Shown here: piece after piece, positions 15,325 through 22,666 of the stretch
Layout: each line of letters begins with the position of its first letter
Numbering within the stretch: position 1 is the first letter of the stretch
From: CAZEFK01 sp964511405
GTDB lineage: Bacteria; Pseudomonadota; Alphaproteobacteria; Elsterales; Elsteraceae
DNA length: 34,805 nucleotides
Reading direction: 5' to 3'
Assembly: GCA_964511405.1 (NCBI GenBank)
Contig: CAZEFK010000059.1
Location: 1 to 34,805, forward strand
Program-made: the position numbers and the translations under genes
The notes under the pieces: model-generated
The model's database searches: none
The model's input: only the letters and a program-made list of their open reading frames with translations
Told to the model about the DNA's origin: nothing

Positions 15325-15401
15325 TCTGTATTTGACCGTAGCGCCACTGAAACGGGACGGCCGGTCTTGGACGCTGAGTCAGCGCCGCTCGCGCTTCCCT
15401 C

Positions 15402-17228
15402 CTAAGGCTGCGCGTGCTCGCGGTTGTCGATCACGCCATAAAGCCGGATCGCGAGCTCGACCGCGAAGCGCTTGTCGGCGGTCTCGACCTCGATGCCGAA
15501 CAGTTCCTGGATGCGCGACAGGCGATAGCGCAGTGTCGTCACGTGCAGGCCCATGGCGTCGGCGCAGGGCTGGCTGCGGCAGCCTTCCCTCACATAGGCC
15601 GAGAGGGTCTCGAGATAGGGCGTACCGTGCGCCCGGTCGTGCGCGACCAGGGCGCCGATCCTGTCGGTCACGAACCGGCGCACCTCCTCCGCATCGGCGG
15701 CGGCGACCAGCATGGGCAGCGGCCCGAAATCTTCGCCGGTCAACGCGCCCGTCCGGCCGAAGGCCCGGGCGATGCGGATGATGCGCCAGGCGCGCTCCCA
15801 GGCGCTCTGGTAGTCGGAAAGCGCGTGGCAGCCCCCGGCCAGCACGACGATCGGCTCCTCGCCCATGGCGCGCGCCAAGTCCTCGGCGATACGCCGCATC
15901 AGCTTCGCCAGCCAGTCACGCTTCCTGCCGGCTTCGACGGGCACCAGACAGGCGAGCCCACCCGCCACCTGCACGACCGTCGCGCGCACGGCATTCTGCT
16001 GCAGCAGGCGGGCCGCCGCATGGTGCAGGTCGATCGACGTGCCCAAGCGCTCCTTCACTTTGTCGGAGACGTCGACGACGACAAGCTGGGCCGGCTTGGC
16101 GAGATCGACGCCCTGGCGCCGGGCGCGCTGCTGTATGTCGCCGGCGTCGCGCCAGCGGCCCTCGACCAATTCCAGGAACAGCTCGGTCAAGGTGCGCGTC
16201 TCGGCGCGGAAGCGGATGAAGCTGCGCATCATGAGAACGCTGAAGGCGAACTTCGTACTCTGGAGCAGCAGGAGGTCGAGGTCGGAGAATTCGTTGGGCG
16301 TCGGGAACAGGATGAGCGCGCCGACGGCCTCGCCGTCGACCGTCAGCGGCTCGATCTTGGCCGGGATGCGGAACCGGTTCGCGCCGTCGTCGAGGAACAG
16401 GCGCTGAGCGTCGGCACCCGGATGGTCGGCCGCTTCGCGCGCGGCTTTCAGCAACTGGCGGCCGAGCGTCGCCTCGGTCGCCGCGCGCCAGGCCGCGTCG
16501 TCATAGACGGCAGGATCGGGCGAGCGGCCGGCAACGAGCAGGTTGGCCGTGAAATCGACGACCACGACCGGATTGGGCAGAAGCTCGTTGAGCCGCAGGG
16601 CGAGCGTCGGCACCGAGGCGTCGGCCAGCGCCTGCTGCAAGAGCGAGTTCTGGGCCTGGAGCACGCTCTGCAGCCGTTCGGCGGCAAGCTTCTCCTGCCG
16701 CAGGCGATGCTGCTTTTCGACAGCGATCTCGCCCAGATGGACGATCGTGCCGAGGAAGGCCAGGCTGTCCTCGGTCACGTCGGTGATCTCGCGCGACACG
16801 ACGCTCAGCACCATCGGCCGGCCTTGGGCGTCGGTGCAGCTCATCGGCATGACCAGCACGGTGCGATAGTCGCGCTCGAACGCCTCGCGACGGTAGCCGG
16901 GATAATCCTCCGACACGCGGGCGTCGCGGATATAGACCGGCTGGTTGCGCTGGAGCGCGATCAATGAAGGACTGGTCGCGAGCTCCCACTGGTCGGGAAG
17001 CGTGCGCTGAATCAGCGTCGGGTCGTGACGGACCACGACATAGGCGTAGCCGTGCGGCACGTCGATCGCCATGATCGAGCCGATGGTCCAGTTCGCATGC
17101 CGGCAGGCGGCCTGGATCAGCTCGTGCAGCACGGTGTCGAGATCGCTGCCGGCGTTGATCGCGCTCGCGGCGTCGCGCAGCGCCAGGATCTGCGACTTCC
17201 GGTCGAACTGCTGCTGATTGTCCCGCAT
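15402..17228 (-). CDS. PucR/CdaR-family transcriptional regulator with GAF domain
   Basis: A 608-aa regulator. Residues ~10-180 form a GAF-like sensor domain (LDTVLHELIQAACRHANWTIGSI). A linker coiled coil (KQHRLRQEKLAAERLQSVLQ) and a second, PAS/GAF-like region follow to ~350. The GGDEF-like middle of the CdaR/PucR group is next, and the C-terminus (~545-600) is the PucR helix-turn-helix (CADAMGLHVTTLRYRLSRIQELFG). PucR-family proteins act as ligand-responsive activators of purine and other catabolic operons. It lies directly upstream of the flavin-reductase operon on the same strand and divergent from the PF06684 gene. Its own start is 12 bp from a CCCC-GATT-GGGG dyad, suggesting autoregulation. 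Confidence 0.85.
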   Translation of the reverse strand: MRDNQQQFDRKSQILALRDAASAINAGSDLDTVLHELIQAACRHANWTIGSIMAIDVPHGYAYVVVRHDPTLIQRTLPDQWELATSPSLIALQRNQPVYIRDARVSEDYPGYRREAFERDYRTVLVMPMSCTDAQGRPMVLSVVSREITDVTEDSLAFLGTIVHLGEIAVEKQHRLRQEKLAAERLQSVLQAQNSLLQQALADASVPTLALRLNELLPNPVVVVDFTANLLVAGRSPDPAVYDDAAWRAATEATLGRQLLKAAREAADHPGADAQRLFLDDGANRFRIPAKIEPLTVDGEAVGALILFPTPNEFSDLDLLLLQSTKFAFSVLMMRSFIRFRAETRTLTELFLELVEGRWRDAGDIQQRARRQGVDLAKPAQLVVVDVSDKVKERLGTSIDLHHAAARLLQQNAVRATVVQVAGGLACLVPVEAGRKRDWLAKLMRRIAEDLARAMGEEPIVVLAGGCHALSDYQSAWERAWRIIRIARAFGRTGALTGEDFGPLPMLVAAADAEEVRRFVTDRIGALVAHDRAHGTPYLETLSAYVREGCRSQPCADAMGLHVTTLRYRLSRIQELFGIEVETADKRFAVELAIRLYGVIDNREHAQP

Positions 17229-17239
17229 CGCGCCCCGTG

Positions 17240-17251
17240 CCCCGATTGGGG
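17240..17251. promoter_or_regulatory. Dyad CCCC-GATT-GGGG upstream of PucR-family gene
   Basis: On the minus strand the site reads TTCCCCAATCGGGG, starting 12 bp before the regulator ATG. It shares TTCCCC-N-ATC-GGGG with the palindrome at 9925-9944 at the other end of the catabolic operon. A binding site for the regulator itself is a reasonable guess. Confidence 0.4.
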
Positions 17252-17392
17252 AATTCTAGACGTCGATCCCGTGCACGCGGCTCCGTCGCTTCGGCGGATC
17301 CGGCCGCCCTATCTTGCTCCGGACCGCAGGAAGACGCCACCTGCCGGCGCTCAATAGCCTCGGGCGGTATTCATGGGTGCGGGGCGGGTGTC

Positions 17393-17980
17393 GTGGAGTT
17401 CGTAGCGAGGAAGATCGTGTCCTTCGTCGAGACGACGATGATCGAGGGCGGCAAGCCGGCCGAGCGCCCGGTCACCATGGCAGTGGTCGCGGCCGTGCTG
17501 CGCAATCCGTGGGCCGGGCGGGGCTTCGTCGAGAACCTGCGGCCAGAGATCCTGCGCATCGCGCCGGGGCTGGGCGCCGAGCTCACGCGCCGCATGGTGG
17601 CGATCCTGCCGGCGGAGCGCATCGAGGCCTATGGCAAGGCGGCCGCGGTGGGCGTCAACGGCGAGATCGAGCATGCCTCCGCCCTCATCCACACGCTGCG
17701 CTTCGGCAATCTCTACCGCGAGGCAGCCCGGGGCACGGCATTCCTCAGCTTCACGAACACGCGCAACGGCCCGGGGGCGCTCCTCGCGGTCCCGATGATC
17801 CACAAGAGCGAGACCGGCAAGCGTTCGCATTTCATCACGATGAATTTCCAGGTGCCGGACGCGCCCGGACCGGACGAGGTGCTGGTGGCGATCGGCGCTT
17901 CCGACGGCGGCCGCGTGCATCCGCGGCTCGCCGACCGGTTCCAGGACATGGCGGAACTGGAACAGGAAAAGGCTGGCTGA
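17393..17980 (+). CDS. PF06684 (DUF1185) 'amino acid synthesis' family protein
   Basis: A 195-aa protein starting at GTG (MEFVARKIVSFVETT), which matches the usual family N-terminus (RKIVTYVEET-like). Upstream codons in the same frame look non-coding. Family marks include the GG-P pattern after the first strand, AAVLRNPWAGRG, YGKAAAVGVNGEIEHASALIH, FLSFTNTRNGPGALLAVPMIHK and the C-terminal VAIGASDGGRVHPR. Solved family members have a chorismate-mutase-like fold. The reaction is not established despite the name. It is divergent from the PucR-family regulator and probably co-regulated with the catabolic operon, perhaps as an isomerase or small hydrolase for an intermediate. Confidence 0.85.
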   Translation: MEFVARKIVSFVETTMIEGGKPAERPVTMAVVAAVLRNPWAGRGFVENLRPEILRIAPGLGAELTRRMVAILPAERIEAYGKAAAVGVNGEIEHASALIHTLRFGNLYREAARGTAFLSFTNTRNGPGALLAVPMIHKSETGKRSHFITMNFQVPDAPGPDEVLVAIGASDGGRVHPRLADRFQDMAELEQEKAG

Positions 17981-18038
17981 ACCAGACGGGGCGGGGCTCG
18001 CAGGCAGAAACAGCCCGACCGGCTCGGCAGATCAGACA

Positions 18039-18074
18039 AAATAGTATTGGCTAATTGATTAGTCTGTACTATTT
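18039..18074. promoter_or_regulatory. Large nested palindrome, ArsR-type operator
   Basis: Outer perfect arms AAATAGTA and TACTATTT enclose an inner CTAAT-TG-ATTAG. About 26 of the central 34 positions are symmetric. The AT-rich block stands out in GC-rich DNA and ends 8 bp before the ArsR-type ATG, so the regulator almost certainly represses its own transcription here. Confidence 0.8.
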
Positions 18075-18082
18075 GATCGGCC

Positions 18083-18412
18083 ATGGTCGCCACCGCCCCC
18101 ATCGACGCCGTCATGCAGGCGCTCTCCGTTCCGACCCGGCGCGCCGTGTTCGAGCGGATCATCCAGTCCGGCGAGATCACCGTGGTCGAGCTGACGCGGG
18201 GCAGCGGCGTGACCCAGGGCGCCGTCTCGCAGCATCTGAAGTCGCTGAAGCAGGCGGGCCTGGTCGCCGAACGGCCCGAGGGCCGGAACGTCTATTACCG
18301 CGCCCGGCCGGAAGGCCTCGAGCCGCTGGCGGACTGGATGAACCACTACGGCGCCTTCTGGCGCGACCGGTTCGCCGACCTCCGGGCGCTCCTCAAGGAG
18401 ATCGATCCATGA
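18083..18412 (+). CDS. ArsR-family transcriptional repressor
   Basis: A 109-aa single-domain winged-helix protein. The helix ALSVPTRRAVFERII, HTH GVTQGAVSQHLKSLKQAGLV and wing GRNVYYRARPEGL are standard for the ArsR subfamily paired with SRPBCC/AHSA1 proteins. No metal-binding Cys cluster is present. A large palindrome covers its promoter. Its stop overlaps the start of the SRPBCC gene by 4 bp (ATGA). This regulator-SRPBCC pairing is common, and the SRPBCC protein is assumed to bind or process the inducing hydrophobic ligand. Confidence 0.93.
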   Translation: MVATAPIDAVMQALSVPTRRAVFERIIQSGEITVVELTRGSGVTQGAVSQHLKSLKQAGLVAERPEGRNVYYRARPEGLEPLADWMNHYGAFWRDRFADLRALLKEIDP

Positions 18413-18867
18413 ACGACGCCGCAACCGCGACCCGGGACATCGTGGTCGAGGAGGTCTTCCCGCACGCGCCGGAGGCGATCTGGAAGACGCTGACCACCGG
18501 CGACCTGATCGGCCGCTGGCTGATGGCGCCGACCGGGTTCGCGCCGGTGCCGGGCACGCGCTTCACGTTCCAGACCAAGCCGGGCGGCGCCTGGGACGGC
18601 GTCATCCATTGCCAGGTGCTGGAGGTGATCCCGAACGAGCGCTTCGTCTACAGCTGGAGGGGCGGGCACGAGGCGAACGTCGGCTATGGCGCGCCGCTGG
18701 ACTCGGTGGTCACTTGGACGCTGGCCCCGACCGCGGGCGGAACGCGCCTCCGCCTCGTCCATGCCGGCTGCGTGCTGCCGCGCAACCAGTCCGCGCTCGA
18801 GACCATGGGCGGCGGCTGGAAGACGGTCGTCCCCAGGATCGGCGCCATTGCCGCCGAGCAGGACTGA
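18409..18867 (+). CDS. SRPBCC (AHSA1/START-like) family protein
   Basis: A 152-aa protein with the SRPBCC hallmarks: FPHAPEAIWKTLTTGDLIGRWLMA at the start, then PGTRFTFQTKPGGAWDG, EVIPNERFVYSW and TWTLAPTAGGTRLRLVHAG. It ends with a helix containing GGGWKTVVPRIGAI. This fold makes a deep hydrophobic ligand pocket. Translation is coupled to the ArsR gene by a 4-bp overlap, and a GFA-family gene follows 24 bp on. No specific ligand can be read from sequence. Confidence 0.92.
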   Translation: MNDAATATRDIVVEEVFPHAPEAIWKTLTTGDLIGRWLMAPTGFAPVPGTRFTFQTKPGGAWDGVIHCQVLEVIPNERFVYSWRGGHEANVGYGAPLDSVVTWTLAPTAGGTRLRLVHAGCVLPRNQSALETMGGGWKTVVPRIGAIAAEQD

Positions 18868-18891
18868 CCGCCCCCCTTATAGGAGAAACCG

Positions 18892-19308
18892 ATGAGCGAC
18901 GCTTACACGGGCGGCTGCGCGTGCGGCGCGATCCGCTACGAGATCGCGGCCGAGCCGATCTTCACCAACCATTGCCAGTGCCGCGACTGCCAGCGGGTGA
19001 GCGGCACCGGGCACGGGTCCTACCTGACCTTCCCGTCGCGCGCCCAGGTGACGGTCACCGGCGCGGCGACGCACTGGAACCGGGTCGCCGACAGCGGCAA
19101 CGTCAAGACGCACGGCTTCTGCCCCACTTGCGGCTCGCCGGTCTACCTGACGTTCGCCGCGATGCCCGACCTGTTCACCGTGCACGCCGCGAGCCTCGAC
19201 GATCCCAGCCGCTACGCGCCGCAGGTGGTGACCTACGGCGTGCGCGGCCATGCCTGGGACCATCTCGATCCGGCCCTGCAGACCTTCGCGACGATGCCGC
19301 CGGGGTGA
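18892..19308 (+). CDS. GFA (glutathione-dependent formaldehyde-activating-like / CENP-V) family protein
   Basis: A 138-aa zinc protein. It contains the first Cys pair GGCACGAIRYE, the second set NHCQCRDCQRVSG and the C-terminal CPTCGSPVY, the full set of Cys residues expected for the two zinc sites of the GFA fold. The family is named for a proposed glutathione-formaldehyde adduct enzyme, but most members have no proven activity. A good AGGAG ribosome site lies 6 bp ahead. It is the third gene of the ArsR-SRPBCC-GFA set and converges with mipA 19 bp downstream. Confidence 0.93.
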   Translation: MSDAYTGGCACGAIRYEIAAEPIFTNHCQCRDCQRVSGTGHGSYLTFPSRAQVTVTGAATHWNRVADSGNVKTHGFCPTCGSPVYLTFAAMPDLFTVHAASLDDPSRYAPQVVTYGVRGHAWDHLDPALQTFATMPPG

Positions 19309-19327
19309 GGGGGCGGGGCGGCCACGG

Positions 19328-20116
19328 TCAGAACCGGTAGGCGGCGCCCAGCCCCACGACCAGCTGCGTCTTGCTCTGGACCAGCGGGCTGTCGGCGGCG
19401 TCGCCAGTGAGGCGATGGACATTGGCCATGGCCCGCACCAGCACATGCTCGGACTGCTTCCAGCTCAGGCTGGTGTCCAGGCCGGCGCTCTCCAGCCCGC
19501 CTTCTGGTCGGAACGCGCGCAGGCCGGAGCGCTGGGACTGGGTGGGCGTGATGCCGAAATAGGCCCGCTCGTAGCGGTCGTCGGCAAACACCAGCGCCGG
19601 CCCGGCGTCGGCCCACAGCCGGTCGCCGACGATCGGCTGCCGCCAGCTCGCCGCCACGCGGCCGCGCAGGCCGCGGTCCGACAGGCTCAGCGCCTGGGCC
19701 AGGTCGGCCTCGAACGACAGCCGGTTGACGTGGTAGCGGACGAAGCCGCCGCCCGACACCGCCGTCGCCAGGCCGCCCACATGATTGAGCTGCGCATCGT
19801 CCTTGTGCGACCGGCCGCCGAACATGCCAAGCGCCGGGCCGGCTTCGAAGCCGGATGCGTGCAGCACCGACAGCCGGGCGCCGCCGGGCCCGACCGACAG
19901 CAGGTCGCGATAGGTGACCGAGGCCAGCGGCAGCGGCTCGACATGCGCATGCTTGCTGCCCTCGTACTTGGGCGCCACCGCGGCGCCCAGCCCGAGCGTC
20001 ACGGTCCATGGCCCCAAGGTCCGGGGTGCGCCCGGGTCCGGCGGTTCCTCGGACCGCGCCGCCGTCGACAGCAGCATGGCGGCCAGAATGATCATCACAA
20101 TCGGGGATCTCGGCAA
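19328..20116 (-). CDS. MipA/OmpV family outer-membrane protein
   Basis: A ~262-aa beta-barrel protein. After a signal peptide (VMIILAAMLLSTAARS) come LGPWTVTLGLGAAVAPKYEGS (family start), alternating strands and a C-terminal Phe (GLGAAYRF) as recognised by the Bam machinery. MipA/OmpV proteins are outer-membrane barrels or scaffolds for murein-enzyme complexes and are often controlled by two-component systems. The start is uncertain. A TTG at 20116 has AAGGAG 8 bp ahead and gives a normal signal peptide. An ATG at 20188 would add 24 residues without a ribosome site. It is divergent from the response regulator, which probably controls it. Confidence 0.85.
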   Translation of the reverse strand: MPRSPIVMIILAAMLLSTAARSEEPPDPGAPRTLGPWTVTLGLGAAVAPKYEGSKHAHVEPLPLASVTYRDLLSVGPGGARLSVLHASGFEAGPALGMFGGRSHKDDAQLNHVGGLATAVSGGGFVRYHVNRLSFEADLAQALSLSDRGLRGRVAASWRQPIVGDRLWADAGPALVFADDRYERAYFGITPTQSQRSGLRAFRPEGGLESAGLDTSLSWKQSEHVLVRAMANVHRLTGDAADSPLVQSKTQLVVGLGAAYRF

Positions 20117-20197
20117 GAACAGGGCTCCTTTCGCTCGGCCGCCGCGGCGGTCGTCTGCGCTGATAGCCTTGTCCGTTGCCTTGGGCATGTCGGGATT

Positions 20198-20213
20198 GTT
20201 TCGGCGCTGAAAC
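20198..20213. promoter_or_regulatory. Palindrome GTTTC-GGCGCT-GAAAC between mipA and regulator
   Basis: The 16-bp site is symmetric at 14 positions. It lies between the divergent mipA-like gene and response-regulator gene, a natural place for control of both. OmpR-type regulators more often bind direct repeats, so another protein is possible. Confidence 0.5.
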
Positions 20214-20268
20214 AGTATTGCTTGGCTGAAATGCCATGCCGTGCCGTCGGGCAATGCTATCCTTCGGC

Positions 20269-20982
20269 ATGGCCCAGCTCCTGATCGTCGACGACGACGC
20301 TGACATCCTGGCGTTGCTCGAACGCTTCTTCCGCCAGCACGGCTATGGCGTCGCCGTCGCCGCGGACGGGGCTGCGATGATGGCCCGGCTCGACCGCGAG
20401 CCCGTGGACCTGGTGATCCTCGATGTCATGCTGCCGGGCGAGGACGGCTTCAGCCTGTGCCGCCGGCTGCGCCAGGCGTCGCGCGTGCCGGTGATCATGC
20501 TGACCGCGCAGACCGAGACGGTGGACCGCATCGTCGGCTTGGAGCTCGGCTCGGACGACTATTTGACCAAGCCGTTCGACGCCCGCGAGCTGCTGGCGCG
20601 GGTACGCGCGGTGCTGCGCCGGACCGGCGGTCCCGGCCCGGCTGCCGGGCCGGCGGCAGCGCGGCCGGCGATGCTGTTCTCGGGCTGGCGGCTCGACCTG
20701 GCGCGGCGCGAGCTGCGTTCCGCCGACGAGACCCTGATCCCGCTCAGCAGCGGCGAATTCGACCTGCTGCTGGCCTTCGCCGAGCATCCCGGCCGGGTGC
20801 TCACCCGCGACCAGCTGCTGGACCTGGCCCGGGGGCGCGGCGCCGATGCTTTCGACCGCAGCATCGATGTCCAGGTCAGCCGCCTGCGCCGCAAGATCGA
20901 GGTCGACCCGCGCAACCCCGAGCTGATCAAGACGGTGCGCCAGGGCGGCTACATGTTCACGCCCGCGGTGCGGCGGAGCTGA
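20269..20982 (+). CDS. OmpR-family response regulator
   Basis: A 237-aa two-domain regulator. The receiver domain has the acidic cluster VDDD near the N-terminus, phosphoacceptor Asp52 (VILDVMLPG), Thr in IMLTAQ and Lys in LTKPFD. After a Gly/Ala/Pro linker comes the winged-helix domain (SSGEFDLLLAFAEHPGRVLTRDQLLDLARG, DVQVSRLRRKIEVDP, VRQGGYMF). The start MAQLLIVDDD is the family norm; upstream in-frame ATGs exist but add nothing conserved. The sensor kinase gene starts 4 bp after its stop. It is divergent from the MipA/OmpV gene, so envelope stress or porin control is likely. Confidence 0.94.
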   Translation: MAQLLIVDDDADILALLERFFRQHGYGVAVAADGAAMMARLDREPVDLVILDVMLPGEDGFSLCRRLRQASRVPVIMLTAQTETVDRIVGLELGSDDYLTKPFDARELLARVRAVLRRTGGPGPAAGPAAARPAMLFSGWRLDLARRELRSADETLIPLSSGEFDLLLAFAEHPGRVLTRDQLLDLARGRGADAFDRSIDVQVSRLRRKIEVDPRNPELIKTVRQGGYMFTPAVRRS

Positions 20983-20986
20983 TCCG

Positions 20987-22342
20987 ATGCTGCCCTGCCC
21001 GGCGGACAGCCTCAAGCTGCGGCTCGCCGCGATCATCCTGGTGGCGATCGCGCTCACCGTCGGCCTGCGCGGCCTGACCATGGCCTTTGGCGGCCTGCTC
21101 GGCAATCCGCCGCTGGAAAGCACCGGCCTGCCGGATCAGGTTCGGGTCGTTCTCCGCATGGTCGAGGCGGCTCCGGCGGAGGCTCGGTCGGCCATGCTGG
21201 CCCCTTTGCGTGCCGGACCGCTCTCGGTCGTCTGGTATCCGAGCGCCGAGCCGCCGGTCCCGATCCCACCGCTGAAGCCCGGCGAGCTGGCGCCGGGCGA
21301 GGCCTATACCCGAACGTTGCTGGACGACCCCGGGCGCCACGTCTTCGCCTTCAGCGCAAGCGCGCCCGCCGCGGCCGCGCCGGTGCTGAACGCGGACCAC
21401 GCGGTCAGTCCCCGCGCCTATTTCTCCGAGATCCAGCTTGCCGACGGCAGTTGGCTGCTGTTCACGGCCAGCGTCCGGGTCTGGGGCCTGGGACCGGTCG
21501 GCCGGGCGTTGGTCGTCCTGGCCTGCATCGTCATCGCCGTGGGGCTGGTGTCGACCGCAGCGACGCGCGGCCTGTCGCGGCCGGTCGCGCGCTTCGCCGA
21601 GGCGGCGCACCGCTTCGGCGTCGACCCCCAGGCCCAGCCGATTCCCGAGACCGGGCCGCGCGAGCTCCGGCGCGCCGCGGCCGCGTTCAACGCGATGCAG
21701 GCCCGGATTCAGCGTTTTGTCGCCGACCGGACGCTGATGCTCGCCGCGATCAGCCACGACCTGCGCACGCCGCTCACGCGCATGCGCCTGCGCGGCGAGT
21801 TCATCGACGATCCCGACCAGCAGGCCCGGCTGTTCCGCGACGTCGACGAGATGCAGGCGATGATCGAGGCGGCGCTGGCCTTCTTCGGCGACGATGCGCG
21901 GGCCGAGCCGACCACCAGCTTCGACATCGCCGAGCTGCTGCAGTCCGTGGTCGACGACTGCGCCGATCTCGGGCACGCCGTGCAGTACAGCGGGCCCGAG
22001 CGCGCGACCTTCCGCGGCCGTCCGGCGGCCCTCAAGCGCGCTTTTGCCAATCTGGTCGACAACGCCGTGAAGTACGGCCGCGACCCGGCGATCGCGCTGT
22101 CGGTCGCGACCGGCCAGGTGGCCGTGGCCGTCACCGACCGCGGCCCCGGCATCCCCGCCGACGCGCGCGAGCAGGTGTTTCGGCCGTTCTTCCGCCTGGA
22201 CGCGTCCCGCAACCGCCGGACCGGCGGCATCGGCCTCGGGCTGGCGACGGCGCGCAGCATCGTGCGGGCCCATGGCGGCGACATCGCCCTCGACGACCAT
22301 GGGCCCGGCCTGGCCGCGCGGGTCAGCCTGCCGGCGCTGTGA
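20987..22342 (+). CDS. EnvZ-like sensor histidine kinase
   Basis: A 451-aa inner-membrane kinase. The first membrane segment (LAAIILVAIALTVGLRGL) is followed by a ~130-residue periplasmic part, the second segment (ALVVLACIVIAVGLVSTAA), a HAMP region (RPVARFAEAAHRFGVD) and the H-box AAISHDLRTPLTRMRLR with His257. The ATPase domain has N-box NLVDNAVKYG, G1 DRGPGIP, F-box FRPFFRLD and G2 GIGLGLATARSIV. All key residues are present. It should phosphorylate the regulator encoded 4 bp upstream. The stimulus is unknown. Confidence 0.94.
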   Translation: MLPCPADSLKLRLAAIILVAIALTVGLRGLTMAFGGLLGNPPLESTGLPDQVRVVLRMVEAAPAEARSAMLAPLRAGPLSVVWYPSAEPPVPIPPLKPGELAPGEAYTRTLLDDPGRHVFAFSASAPAAAAPVLNADHAVSPRAYFSEIQLADGSWLLFTASVRVWGLGPVGRALVVLACIVIAVGLVSTAATRGLSRPVARFAEAAHRFGVDPQAQPIPETGPRELRRAAAAFNAMQARIQRFVADRTLMLAAISHDLRTPLTRMRLRGEFIDDPDQQARLFRDVDEMQAMIEAALAFFGDDARAEPTTSFDIAELLQSVVDDCADLGHAVQYSGPERATFRGRPAALKRAFANLVDNAVKYGRDPAIALSVATGQVAVAVTDRGPGIPADAREQVFRPFFRLDASRNRRTGGIGLGLATARSIVRAHGGDIALDDHGPGLAARVSLPAL

Positions 22343-22405
22343 CGCGGCCGGGAGCGCGGGTCCGCCAGCGCCCGTTATCCTGATACCAACATCGGGAGAT
22401 GATCG

Positions 22406-22660
22406 ATGACTGCCGTTTGGACCACCGTTGCGCGCCTGTTCGGCGTCGTGGCGGCGGCAGCGGTGCTGCCCGGCTGCGTCGCGTACGAGCCGGCACCGAG
22501 CTACGCCTATGGTGGCTCAGGCTACTACTACCCGCCGTCCTATTCGTATTATCCGGCACCGGCCTATGGGCCGTCGCTGGGCTTCAGCTACACCTACGTC
22601 GACCGCGACCGCGGCTGGTACCATGGCTGGCGCGATCGTGGCTGGTACCACGACCGGTAG
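22406..22660 (+). CDS. Small Tyr/Gly-rich lipoprotein
   Basis: An 84-aa protein with a lipoprotein signal (FGVVAAAAVLPGC) whose lipobox LPGC puts the lipidated Cys near residue 24. The mature part is rich in Tyr, Pro, Gly and Ser (YGGSGYYYPPSYSYYPAPAYG) and ends in a short tandem repeat, DRGWYHGWRDRGWYHDR. GGGAG precedes the ATG. It lies 63 bp after the kinase stop, so it may be under the same control, and converges with ligA 6 bp on. Function is not known. Such short lipoproteins are common and poorly conserved in Alphaproteobacteria. Confidence 0.8.
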   Translation: MTAVWTTVARLFGVVAAAAVLPGCVAYEPAPSYAYGGSGYYYPPSYSYYPAPAYGPSLGFSYTYVDRDRGWYHGWRDRGWYHDR

Positions 22661-22666
22661 CGCCGC

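Larger units (their letters stand above)
15096..15401. other. Structured intergenic region upstream of the catabolic operon
   Basis: No gene is seen in these 306 bp between the PucR-family gene stop and the flavin reductase start. Three separate perfect inverted repeats are present: 11-base arms at 15191-15223, 8-base arms at 15263-15284 and 7-base arms at 15307-15324. None is followed by a clear T run on the minus strand. This region must hold the operon promoter. No confident -35/-10 or sigma-54 pair could be picked. Confidence 0.6.
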
